5,534 nucleotides of DNA from Actinomycetota bacterium (lineage in GTDB: Bacteria; Actinomycetota; Actinomycetes; Nanopelagicales; Nanopelagicaceae). Position numbers and translations under genes: made by a program. The notes below the pieces were generated by a model. That model made no database searches and was not told the DNA's origin. It worked only from the letters and a program-made list of their open reading frames with translations. Each line of letters begins with the position of its first letter. Position 1 is the first letter of the stretch. The DNA is taken from NCBI GenBank assembly GCA_947459935.1, contig CANHFN010000060.1:1-5534 (forward strand), written 5' to 3'. Below are positions 1 through 5,394 of the stretch, one piece after another.

Positions 1-537
1 AGCAATGATGTGAGTAAATGAAACTTTTCCACCACGGCTACGCTTCAAGTGATTGTTAATTACGATGCGATTATCAATCATTAACTTTGCTGGAATCGCA
101 CGAACTGATGTTGCAGTTGGAACTGACAGCGATGCTTCCATTGATTGAACAACACGAGCTGATACTCCACGGATTGGCTCAAGTGATGATGCCGCTGGAG
201 TGATTAAAACTGGAACGGGCTTAACAATCGGATCTGCAGGAGTTGGTTGTGACTGTGTTGTTTCGCGAAGAACTGGTTGTTGAGGCGCAGGTGTTGCAGT
301 TGGCGCGGGTGTTGGCGCGGGTTGTGAAACAACTGGTGCAGGTTGCGCGGCTTTTTGTTGCGCTTTAGGAACAGGTGGAACTCCTTTACTTGGTGCTGCA
401 GATGTTGCAGGAGATCCTGGCTTATTGTTTTTAAAGTACTCAATCCATGCTGGGTCTACGGAAGTAGGATTCGCTAGATACTGCTCGTACATCTCATCTA
501 CGAGCCAATCATTTGCGCCAAAATCCTGTGCCGACAC
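1..537 (-). CDS. kgd: Multifunctional 2-oxoglutarate metabolism enzyme Kgd (fused E1/E2), N-terminal part, runs off left edge
   Basis: Kgd is the actinobacterial fusion of the 2-oxoglutarate dehydrogenase E1 component with an E2-type acyltransferase domain; it acts in the TCA cycle in the cytoplasm. The frame is open for 179 codons. Residues 4-35 (FGANDWLVDEMYEQYLANP and the following SVDPAWIEYF) match the E1 N-terminal segment that precedes the linker in mycobacterial Kgd. Residues 37-118 form a linker rich in Pro, Ala and Gln with about 21 prolines and PAPT-like repetition. Residues 132-179 (SVPTATSVRAIPAKL, then IDNRIVINN and RGGKVSFTH) match the start of the E2-like catalytic domain very closely. 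As in other Kgd proteins, no lipoyl domain precedes it. The start is GTG at 537, chosen because AAGGAG lies 7 nt upstream; an in-frame TTG at 543 would sit only 1 nt from that site, and an in-frame stop lies further up at 574-576. The E1 thiamine-diphosphate domain lies outside the window. Identification is firm; the protein is truncated only by the window edge. Confidence 0.95.
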   Translation of the reverse strand, partial: MSAQDFGANDWLVDEMYEQYLANPTSVDPAWIEYFKNNKPGSPATSAAPSKGVPPVPKAQQKAAQPAPVVSQPAPTPAPTATPAPQQPVLRETTQSQPTPADPIVKPVPVLITPAASSLEPIRGVSARVVQSMEASLSVPTATSVRAIPAKLMIDNRIVINNHLKRSRGGKVSFTHIIA

Positions 538-544
538 TGGCAAG

Positions 545-550
545 CTCCTT
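545..550 (-). promoter_or_regulatory. Shine-Dalgarno site of kgd
   Basis: On the minus strand AAGGAG ends 7 nt before the GTG at 537-535. It decides the kgd start: the reading frame has no ATG near its 5' end, and the only in-frame alternative, TTG at 543-541, lies too close to this site to be used. Confidence 0.85.
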
Positions 551-564
551 CTGTATTGATTACA

Positions 565-601
565 TCCATAAGCCTATCGGCAGAAACTGGCCTCCATAAG
601 C
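565..601 (-). repeat. Two direct 9-bp repeats in the kgd upstream region
   Basis: GCTTATGGA occurs twice on the minus strand, at 601-593 and 573-565, offset by 28 bp. Both copies are in the divergent spacer between kgd and the SDR gene and lie 28-64 nt upstream of the kgd start. They could be half-sites for a regulator or promoter elements (each contains TATGGA). No clean -35/-10 pair could be assigned in this 144-bp spacer on either strand. The repetition is directly seen; any role is inferred, and chance is not excluded. Confidence 0.4.
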
Positions 602-681
602 ACGATTTGACGCTCACAGGGCGAGATTGACCACACTAATTTCAGTCTCCGCTTTGGCTCCATCTTTGGCAGGCTTCACCT

Positions 682-1401
682 ATGGCTTTAGCAGTGGTGA
701 CCGGGGCAAGCAGAGGCTTGGGCTTTGAAAATGCCAACTCTCTTGCTGGGCTGGGCTATGACATCGTGATGATTGCCAAGGACCCTGACCGTCTTTCATC
801 AGCGCAGCAATTGCTCCAGCAAAATCACCCTACTCAAAGCTTCACTACTTATCCGGTGGATCTTGAAGATATGCAAGCAGTTCGCAACTCTGTCGAATTG
901 ATATCACAGCAACACGGAGCTCCTGAGATTTTGATTCTTGCCCATGGGGTCATGAGTGAGAAGATGTCGAAGACTTTGAAAACAAGTGATGCTGAATGGC
1001 GTCGAGTTATGGCTATCAATCTTGATTCTGTTTTTACCCTCGTTAATGGATTAGCACCTGCCATGGTTGAAGCGAGAAGTGGACGCATCATCATTTACTC
1101 TGCATGTCTTGGCAGAATGTCAGGACCGGGCAATGCAGGCGGTCTTGCTCCATACAGAATTAGTAAGGCAGGCGTAAATGCATTCGTGAGAAATCTTGCT
1201 CATGAAACTGGATTGGGTGCTCGTGGAGTTTTAGTTGATGCTGTTTGCCCTAATCACTCTCGAACAGACATGGGAGGTGCCGATGCACCACGAAGTGCCC
1301 AAGAAGGTGCAGCGTGTGCAATTTGGTTAGCAACACGAGAGTTTGATCCTGGTGATACAACTGGAGTTTTGTGGGAAGACAATCAGATTGTTGAGTGGTA
1401 G
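682..1401 (+). CDS. Short-chain dehydrogenase/reductase (carbonyl reductase-like)
   Basis: A cytoplasmic NAD(P)(H)-dependent oxidoreductase of the classical SDR family, 239 residues, the usual size. TGASRGLG at residues 7-14 is the dinucleotide-binding glycine motif. The catalytic set is readable as Asn113 (in INLDS), Ser140 (in IYSACLG), Tyr158 and Lys162 (YRISK). Residues 189-199 (CPNHSRTDMGG) and the following APRSAQEGA resemble the carbonyl-reductase-like branch, where the usual form is PGWVRTDMGG. Two positions are atypical: the NNAG motif after strand 4 reads LAHG (86-89), and the PG after strand 6 reads PN. Arg11 and Lys33 are compatible with NADP(H) preference, which is inference. The substrate cannot be told. 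The start is ATG 682 with a weak GGCAGG 8 nt upstream; an in-frame stop at 637-639 and no other start codon between exclude a longer form. It is divergent from kgd and convergent with the next gene. Confidence 0.93.
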   Translation: MALAVVTGASRGLGFENANSLAGLGYDIVMIAKDPDRLSSAQQLLQQNHPTQSFTTYPVDLEDMQAVRNSVELISQQHGAPEILILAHGVMSEKMSKTLKTSDAEWRRVMAINLDSVFTLVNGLAPAMVEARSGRIIIYSACLGRMSGPGNAGGLAPYRISKAGVNAFVRNLAHETGLGARGVLVDAVCPNHSRTDMGGADAPRSAQEGAACAIWLATREFDPGDTTGVLWEDNQIVEW

Positions 1402-1424
1402 CCCAAATCCTTAAAGCAAGTTAA

Positions 1425-1802
1425 TTAGGAATCAGTTGGAATAGCGCGCAACACAGAAATTAATGTTGTTCCAGCTAATGCTGCCAAAGGAATTGCAACA
1501 AACCACAGATGCGCTTCGATTTGATATGAGACAACACCAAGTGCGATCAAATTAGCTAATACAGCAGGTGCACGTCCATAGTACTTGCCACTCTTATAGA
1601 AAAGCCCACACAAGAGAAGACCGCCCCCGCCTAGCAAGGCAAATAGCAGCACGCCTAGCAATGGCAGAAATTCAAAAGAATCAGTGGTGAAGGTGAGCAC
1701 AATTAACCAAGCAGCAATCGCAAGTACTACGCCTGCTTCAACAAAGAGTAGGGATGCCACTAGTGCGCGCGCCTTTGCGGCTTTGGCAGGATCTTGAGTC
1801 AT
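1425..1802 (-). CDS. Small four-helix integral membrane protein, unknown function
   Basis: A 125-residue protein that I do not recognise. It begins with a short hydrophilic, lysine-containing segment (MTQDPAKAAKARA), followed by four hydrophobic stretches at about residues 13-37, 43-69, 76-95 and 98-118. The second includes a glycine run (LLGGGGLLLCG, 56-66). A short basic loop (YKSGKYYGR, 69-77) separates helices 2 and 3, and the positive charges suggest that the N-terminus and this loop are cytoplasmic. A longer frame reaches up to 1928, but it would overlap the divergent gene and add a basic, non-membrane leader, so the ATG at 1802 is preferred. No Shine-Dalgarno sequence precedes it; a TATTCT box 6 nt upstream suggests a leaderless mRNA. 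Its end lies 23 bp from the end of the SDR gene. The coding call rests on the coherent hydrophobicity pattern and on its fit between neighbours. Confidence 0.72.
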   Translation of the reverse strand: MTQDPAKAAKARALVASLLFVEAGVVLAIAAWLIVLTFTTDSFEFLPLLGVLLFALLGGGGLLLCGLFYKSGKYYGRAPAVLANLIALGVVSYQIEAHLWFVAIPLAALAGTTLISVLRAIPTDS

Positions 1803-1808
1803 ACGAGG

Positions 1809-1814
1809 AGAATA
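1809..1814 (-). promoter_or_regulatory. Candidate -10 box for a leaderless transcript of the membrane-protein gene
   Basis: TATTCT on the minus strand fits the actinobacterial TAnnnT -10 pattern. Six nucleotides separate it from the A of the ATG at 1802, the spacing expected if transcription starts at the start codon itself. The sequence just before this ATG is pyrimidine-rich (CTCCTC) and cannot serve as a ribosome binding site. No convincing -35 is seen. The box lies in the 29-bp spacer between two divergent genes. Confidence 0.4.
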
Positions 1815-1818
1815 ACTC

Positions 1819-1826
1819 AGGAAAGG
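1819..1826 (+). promoter_or_regulatory. Shine-Dalgarno site of the GGDEF-like gene
   Basis: AGGAAAGG lies 5 nt before the ATG at 1832. It supports that start over the in-frame ATG at 1754, which would place 26 extra codons inside the divergent membrane-protein gene. Confidence 0.75.
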
Positions 1827-1831
1827 CCACA

Positions 1832-2266
1832 ATGCTCTTTTCTCATGACGGTATACACGATTCCCAAACTCACCTGGCCTCCCCCTCCTACTTTTATGAA
1901 CAATTGAAGCGTGAGATCTCATTAGCAAATCGTGTCAATAAGCCAATTGCATTAGTGAAGATCATTTTCGATAACCACGATTCGGATCAAGTGCGCGCCT
2001 ATGACATCTTGCACTTTTCCTATGAACTCACCCAACTAATCCGGCAGGAAGATTGTATTGGCAGGCTGGGGATAAACGAAGTTGTGATCATTGTCCGCGA
2101 TGGATTCACCAACGCTGAACCGCTTGTAAATCGGCTTCTTCAAGCTACCTCACTGACCGTCGATCACACATTACAAATCAAAATTGCAACCGTCTTTGGC
2201 AACAAAAATGAAAACTCTTTACAGCTTCTAGAACGGTTGGATAAGGCAGATCTTGTAAATAAATAA
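1832..2266 (+). CDS. Stand-alone degenerate GGDEF-domain protein, probably non-catalytic, with retained RxxD site
   Basis: A 144-residue soluble protein with no signal peptide or membrane segment, read here as one shortened diguanylate-cyclase-type domain. Residues 9-22 (HDSQTHLASPSYFY) align with the usual D-LTGL-NR-YF opening. Residues 23-50 (EQLKREISLANRVNKPIALV and onward) match the first helix and strand. RLGINEVVII (78-87) matches RLGGDEFAII, and the tail ERLDKADLVNK (134-144) matches the final R-ADxALYxAK helix. The signature is GINEV instead of GGDEF, and the first metal-binding Asp of strand 1 is replaced (IIFDN, 44-48), so cyclase activity is unlikely. However, R71-Q-E-D74 lies exactly 5 residues before the signature, the place of the RxxD inhibitory site that binds c-di-GMP. 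The region after strand 1 is shorter than in active cyclases. The gene lies 99 bp upstream of tadA on the same strand, suggesting a role in controlling the Tad motor (inference). Domain assignment is by eye and the family is divergent. Confidence 0.78.
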   Translation: MLFSHDGIHDSQTHLASPSYFYEQLKREISLANRVNKPIALVKIIFDNHDSDQVRAYDILHFSYELTQLIRQEDCIGRLGINEVVIIVRDGFTNAEPLVNRLLQATSLTVDHTLQIKIATVFGNKNENSLQLLERLDKADLVNK

Positions 2267-2352
2267 GTCAAATAACAAGTTATCTGCTGCAATATAGCAA
2301 CGACCTTATCCACGGCTTTAGACAAGCAAGCGGATTAATTCGCCGACCAACC

Positions 2353-2358
2353 TAGGTT
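2353..2358 (+). promoter_or_regulatory. Candidate -10 box for a leaderless tadA transcript
   Basis: TAGGTT fits TAnnnT and is followed by 7 nt before the A of the tadA ATG at 2366, so a transcript starting there would have no leader. No good Shine-Dalgarno sequence precedes this ATG, and no -35 is evident. If real, tadABC has its own promoter in addition to any read-through from the GGDEF-like gene. Confidence 0.35.
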
Positions 2359-2365
2359 TGCCCAC

Positions 2366-3406
2366 ATGGATCTAGACTTAAATATTACCTTTGGCGCTAT
2401 CGCTTCATTTATGAGTGACCCAACAATTGAAGAAATCTGGATCAATTCACCAGAAAGAATTTTTATTGCGCGTAATGGTAGAAGCGAATTAACTAACTTA
2501 CTGCTGTCGGCAGATGATGTGCGCAATATTGTTGAGCGGGCCCTAATGTGGAGTGGTAGACGCTTAGATCTTTCCCACCCATTTGTGGATGCCCGACTCC
2601 CAGATGGAAGTCGCCTTCATGTTGTCATCCCAGAAATTACTTCTCAACATTGGGCAGTCAATATTCGCAAGCATCTGATGCGTAATTCGAGCCTTAAAGA
2701 TCTGGTCAATCTTGGAGTGATGACCTCCGAGATAAGTACTGCCCTTACCTATTGCGTGGAAGCCGGACTTAACATTTTAGTCTGCGGTGGCACCCAAGCA
2801 GGCAAGACAACGGTATTAAATGCACTTGCTGGGGCTGTTCCTCTCAGCGAGAGAGTGGTGACAATTGAAGAGGTTTTTGAATTAACTCCTCAACTGCCAG
2901 ATGTCGTGCAGATGCAAACTCGAAGCGCAAATCTACAAGGAGAAGGTGAAATTCCATTACGGCGGTTAATCAAGGAATCACTGAGAATGCGTCCCTCTCG
3001 AATAATCGTAGGAGAGGTTCGTGAAGCTGAAGCGCTAGATTTGTTAATTGCTCTAAATTCTGGATTACCGGGGATGGGGACACTGCACGCAAATTCTCCT
3101 CGAGATGCAATTGTTAAACTTCAAACTTTGCCATTACTAGCTGGTGAGAATATTTCACATAAATTCATCGCACCTACAGTTGCCTCCGCTATTGACTTGA
3201 TTGTTCATACGACCTTGGATTCACAAGGTACGCGTCGCATATCTGAGGTTGCTGCGGTAACGGGCCGATTTGAAAATGATCGCGCAGAAATTGACATGCT
3301 GTGGCGATGGGATGGCAAGGAATATGAACGTGGGGTTGGCTCACTACCAAATCCAGAAAAGTTTGTGGCGATAGGCGCGCAATTAGATAAGTGGTGGCAC
3401 AAATGA
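2366..3406 (+). CDS. tadA: Tad/Flp pilus assembly motor ATPase TadA (CpaF family)
   Basis: A cytoplasmic hexameric secretion ATPase of the type II/IV secretion superfamily, which powers assembly of Tad (type IVb-like) pili through the TadB/TadC platform. It has 346 residues. The N-terminal domain begins at DPTIEEIWINSPERIFI (18-34). Walker A is GGTQAGKTT (141-149; Lys147, Thr148), the Asp box TIEEVFEL (166-173), Walker B RIIVGEVR (212-219; Glu217), and the His box GTLHANSPRDA (238-248; His241). The segment NSGLPGMGTLHANS followed by TLPLLAGENI resembles actinobacterial CpaF-like ATPases. The usual GGTGSGKTT is changed to QA at positions 4-5, within the permitted pattern. The protein is shorter than many CpaF proteins because the extra N-terminal helical segment is absent; an in-frame TAA at 2336-2338 with no other start codon after it rules out a longer form. 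Its stop overlaps the tadB start by 4 nt (ATGA), indicating one operon. Confidence 0.95.
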   Translation: MDLDLNITFGAIASFMSDPTIEEIWINSPERIFIARNGRSELTNLLLSADDVRNIVERALMWSGRRLDLSHPFVDARLPDGSRLHVVIPEITSQHWAVNIRKHLMRNSSLKDLVNLGVMTSEISTALTYCVEAGLNILVCGGTQAGKTTVLNALAGAVPLSERVVTIEEVFELTPQLPDVVQMQTRSANLQGEGEIPLRRLIKESLRMRPSRIIVGEVREAEALDLLIALNSGLPGMGTLHANSPRDAIVKLQTLPLLAGENISHKFIAPTVASAIDLIVHTTLDSQGTRRISEVAAVTGRFENDRAEIDMLWRWDGKEYERGVGSLPNPEKFVAIGAQLDKWWHK

Positions 3407-4119
3407 AATTATCTTTGCGCGTTGAAATTTCAGCTTCTGTTTCTACCGCAGTTGTTCTACTGATCTCTCGCTCAGTATCTATTGCTCTAGCATTTGGAAT
3501 TTTGGCCTCAGCAATTGCTTTCCTAGCAATACGGACGAAAAACAATATAAATGAGGCAGCCATGACTGCTGCGTGGCCCGAGGTTATTGATCACTTAATG
3601 TCTGGCATTCAATCAGGTCTATCTCTCACCGAATCCTTGGCTGGCCTTTCTACAAGAGGACCTGACGTGCTGCGTCCAGCATTTACTCAATTTAAAGCTA
3701 CTCTGTACGGAAGTGGCGATGTAGGCCAAGCAATTCAAGAGCTAAAGTCAAAATTTGCGCACCACGGAAGCGATCAAATTTTTGAAGCGTTGATCATCTC
3801 GAAAGCACTTGGTGGTAGTGAGTTATTACAAATACTGAGATCTTTGGGAGATTTTCTGCGACAAGATTTAGCGCTTCGCCGAGAAATAGAGGTCAAACAT
3901 GGTTGGGTTAAAAATTCGGCACATCTTTCTGCAATCGCGCCATGGGTTTTACTTCTCATGCTTTCCACACAACCCAGCACAGCTGCTGCATATTCGACCG
4001 CTACCGGGGCCGTGATTTTAGGTGCAGGACTCGTGATGACTGGCATTGCCTATTTTTGGATGAACAGATTAGGTCGTTTACCGCAGACCCCACGCGTTTT
4101 TGTTGGAGGGTCACGATGA
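3403..4119 (+). CDS. tadB: Tad pilus platform protein TadB (T2SSF domain)
   Basis: An inner-membrane platform protein of the GspF/PilC superfamily; with TadC it couples TadA ATP hydrolysis to pilin extraction. It has 238 residues. An N-terminal hydrophobic region (about 12-43, probably two helices split around Arg23) is followed by one cytoplasmic T2SSF helical bundle (about 55-170: AAWPEVIDHLMSGIQSGLSL, then FEALIISKALGGSELLQILRS). Two membrane segments follow, at about 174-188 and 199-220, and then a short basic tail. The start is ATG 3403, which overlaps the tadA stop as ATGA and has GGTGG shortly upstream; in-frame GTG codons at 3391 and 3394 are alternatives that would add 3-4 residues. 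At 238 residues it is somewhat shorter than many TadB proteins. Assignment rests on the T2SSF pattern and on position between tadA and tadC. Confidence 0.9.
   Translation: MKLSLRVEISASVSTAVVLLISRSVSIALAFGILASAIAFLAIRTKNNINEAAMTAAWPEVIDHLMSGIQSGLSLTESLAGLSTRGPDVLRPAFTQFKATLYGSGDVGQAIQELKSKFAHHGSDQIFEALIISKALGGSELLQILRSLGDFLRQDLALRREIEVKHGWVKNSAHLSAIAPWVLLLMLSTQPSTAAAYSTATGAVILGAGLVMTGIAYFWMNRLGRLPQTPRVFVGGSR
4105..4110 (+). promoter_or_regulatory. Shine-Dalgarno site of tadC
   Basis: GGAGGG lies 5 nt before the ATG at 4116, inside the end of tadB. It fixes the tadC start and excludes the much longer in-frame extension back to 3942, whose translation is cysteine/arginine-rich and unlike a membrane protein. 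Confidence 0.85.
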
Positions 4120-4928
4120 GTGCAATCTTTCTTGTCACAGCGTTGTTGGTTTTTCCAGCTGCACTTTTGATTGTCATTGACGATACAACTACTCCAACTG
4201 AAGATGTTCAGCGCTTTGTCAAAGTTAAAGCAAAGAAAATCAAAGATCGCACACAGTTAAGATCACGATTAGAGGAACTCGGGCGCAACACAGAAAAAGA
4301 GTATGTGGATTTTCGTATTAAACAATATGGATATTGTGCATCAAGTGCCGCTCTTACTTTTGTTTTAGTGATCCTTCTTTCTCATAGCCTGTTTACGGCA
4401 TTAATCTCAGCCCTGCTCTTTTCTTTCATGGTTAATTTCTTGATTGATCGAGAGTTAACGAATGCGGTTAAGCAGCGCCGAGAATTAATTGAATCTGAGT
4501 TTCCAGCCGTTATTGAAATGTTGACCTTGGCTATTGCAGCAGGAGAAACGCCCATGGCCGCAATCCTGCGAATTGCTGACTCAGCAGATGGTCAATTATC
4601 CAAGGAGTTTCAAATAGTCATTACTGGTGTGCGTTCTGGTCAGCCCATCAATGAATCACTAGATGCACTGGGAAGGCGAGTTAAATCCATCATGATTCGT
4701 CGCTTTATTGATGCTTTAGTCACAGCAACTTTGCGTGGTGCCCCGCTAGTTGAAGTTCTCTCCCGTCATGCAGTTGAAGCCCGTGCCAATCAGCGAAATC
4801 GAGTTATGGGTGCGGCCGGTAAGGCTGAAATCTCTATGATGATTCCAGTCGTGTTCCTTATCCTGCCGATCTCCATCCTCTTTGCACTGTGGCCTTCATT
4901 AACAAATCTGAATATGTTTGCGAGTTAA
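4116..4928 (+). CDS. tadC: Tad pilus platform protein TadC (T2SSF domain)
   Basis: The second inner-membrane platform protein of the Tad machine, 270 residues. It has an N-terminal hydrophobic segment (about 3-21), then a charged cytoplasmic stretch (28-70, KVKAKKIKDR). Next come membrane segments at about 73-108 and a T2SSF bundle (about 125-235). The bundle includes EFPAVIEMLTLAIAAGETPM (128-147) and the repeat-like ITGVRSGQPINESLDALGRR (169-188). The C-terminal membrane segment at 240-260 (MMIPVVFLILPISILFALWP) follows GAAGKAEI, the arrangement typical of TadC. The start is ATG 4116, which overlaps the tadB stop (ATGA) and is preceded by GGAGGG. The stop TAA shares its bases with the stop of the convergent whiB7-like gene. 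No further tad gene follows, so the operon ends here, and no terminator hairpin is visible after it. Confidence 0.92.
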   Translation: MSAIFLVTALLVFPAALLIVIDDTTTPTEDVQRFVKVKAKKIKDRTQLRSRLEELGRNTEKEYVDFRIKQYGYCASSAALTFVLVILLSHSLFTALISALLFSFMVNFLIDRELTNAVKQRRELIESEFPAVIEMLTLAIAAGETPMAAILRIADSADGQLSKEFQIVITGVRSGQPINESLDALGRRVKSIMIRRFIDALVTATLRGAPLVEVLSRHAVEARANQRNRVMGAAGKAEISMMIPVVFLILPISILFALWPSLTNLNMFAS

Positions 4929-5323
4929 GCAGCGCTTTCTTCGCGCTCATCTCCTTTAACATTAAGTTCAATGAGTTCGCCTTCTGCATTTCGTGCAGCG
5001 ATCTCTTTCAAAGTTGGTCGTCCAGCTTTGCGCTTCTTGGCAATAATGCGACCTTCTTCAAAGAGTTCACCACCCCACACACCTGCCGGCTCTTGCCGGG
5101 ATAGCGCACCTTCTAAGCACTGTGCACGCACAGGACATCCGCCACAGAGTGACTTAGCCTCTAGCACTTGCATCTCATCTTCAGAAAAGTAGAGCTCAGG
5201 GTCTGCTGTGTGGCATGGCAAGTTAAATGATGACCCGTCTGTATAGGTGCCTGTTACGGCATCCAAACCGATCTTCTCATCTGCCCAGCCTGGTACTAGT
5301 AGTTCACTGAAGAGAACGCTCAT
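4925..5323 (-). CDS. whiB7: WhiB7-like iron-sulfur transcriptional regulator
   Basis: A Wbl-family protein, 132 residues: a [4Fe-4S] protein that binds the primary sigma factor and, in the WhiB7 subfamily, activates intrinsic resistance to ribosome-targeting antibiotics. The four cluster ligands are Cys37 (LPCHTADPELYF), Cys60 and Cys63 (LCGGC) and Cys69. GVWGGE (81-86) is the family turn. Residues 81-103, with GVWGGELFEEG then KKRKAGRP, align well with mycobacterial WhiB7, whose GVWGGEIFDQG is followed by KRPRGRP, so the WhiB7 branch is favoured over WhiB1-6. The AT-hook is reduced: AGRP (100-103) instead of RGRP, within a basic stretch. A 29-residue tail, acidic at its end, and a 36-residue segment before Cys37 make it longer than the mycobacterial protein. 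The start is ATG 5323, with AAGAGGTGAG just upstream. It converges with tadC, sharing 4 nt of stop codon. Wbl family is certain; the WhiB7 subgroup is likely. Confidence 0.9.
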   Translation of the reverse strand: MSVLFSELLVPGWADEKIGLDAVTGTYTDGSSFNLPCHTADPELYFSEDEMQVLEAKSLCGGCPVRAQCLEGALSRQEPAGVWGGELFEEGRIIAKKRKAGRPTLKEIAARNAEGELIELNVKGDEREESAA

Positions 5324-5326
5324 GTT

Positions 5327-5336
5327 CTCACCTCTT
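5327..5336 (-). promoter_or_regulatory. Shine-Dalgarno site of the whiB7-like gene
   Basis: AAGAGGTGAG on the minus strand ends 3 nt before the ATG at 5323, with its GAGGTG core about 5 nt away. It supports that start, and therefore the longer N-terminus of this WhiB7-like protein. Confidence 0.7.
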
Positions 5337-5394
5337 CTTTCTGTTAGATCTTGCTTCGGTCTCTTGTGGTTGTCGTTGGTTTTCTGGAGTGAAG

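Noticed and set aside
204..443. 79-residue minus-strand frame rich in Gln, His and Leu
   Set aside because: It is out of frame with the clearly homologous kgd coding sequence on the same strand; the odd composition comes from reading the Pro/Ala/Gln linker in the wrong frame.
607..632. Two TTGAC motifs (607-611 and 627-631) as -35 elements for the SDR gene
   Set aside because: Neither has a -10-like hexamer at 16-19 bp, so no promoter could be assigned.
1754..1831. N-terminal extension of the GGDEF-like protein to an ATG at 1754
   Set aside because: It would overlap the divergent membrane-protein gene; the ATG at 1832 has a good AGGAAAGG, and the domain similarity begins only after it.
1803..1928. 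42-residue N-terminal extension of the membrane protein
   Set aside because: It overlaps the GGDEF-like gene and its ribosome binding site, and is basic and unlike the rest of the protein.
2306..2314. DnaA-box-like TTATCCACG between the GGDEF-like gene and tadA
   Set aside because: A single 8-of-9 match with no cluster of boxes, no AT-rich unwinding region and no dnaA/dnaN nearby; easily a chance match.
3189..3563. 124-residue minus-strand frame (and a nested 65-residue one) across the tadA/tadB junction
   Set aside because: It is antisense to two strongly supported genes, has no recognisable domain, and looks like a shadow of their coding bias.
3942..4115. 58-residue upstream extension of tadC
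   Set aside because: It lies inside tadB in another frame; GGAGGG and the ATGA overlap fix the start at 4116.
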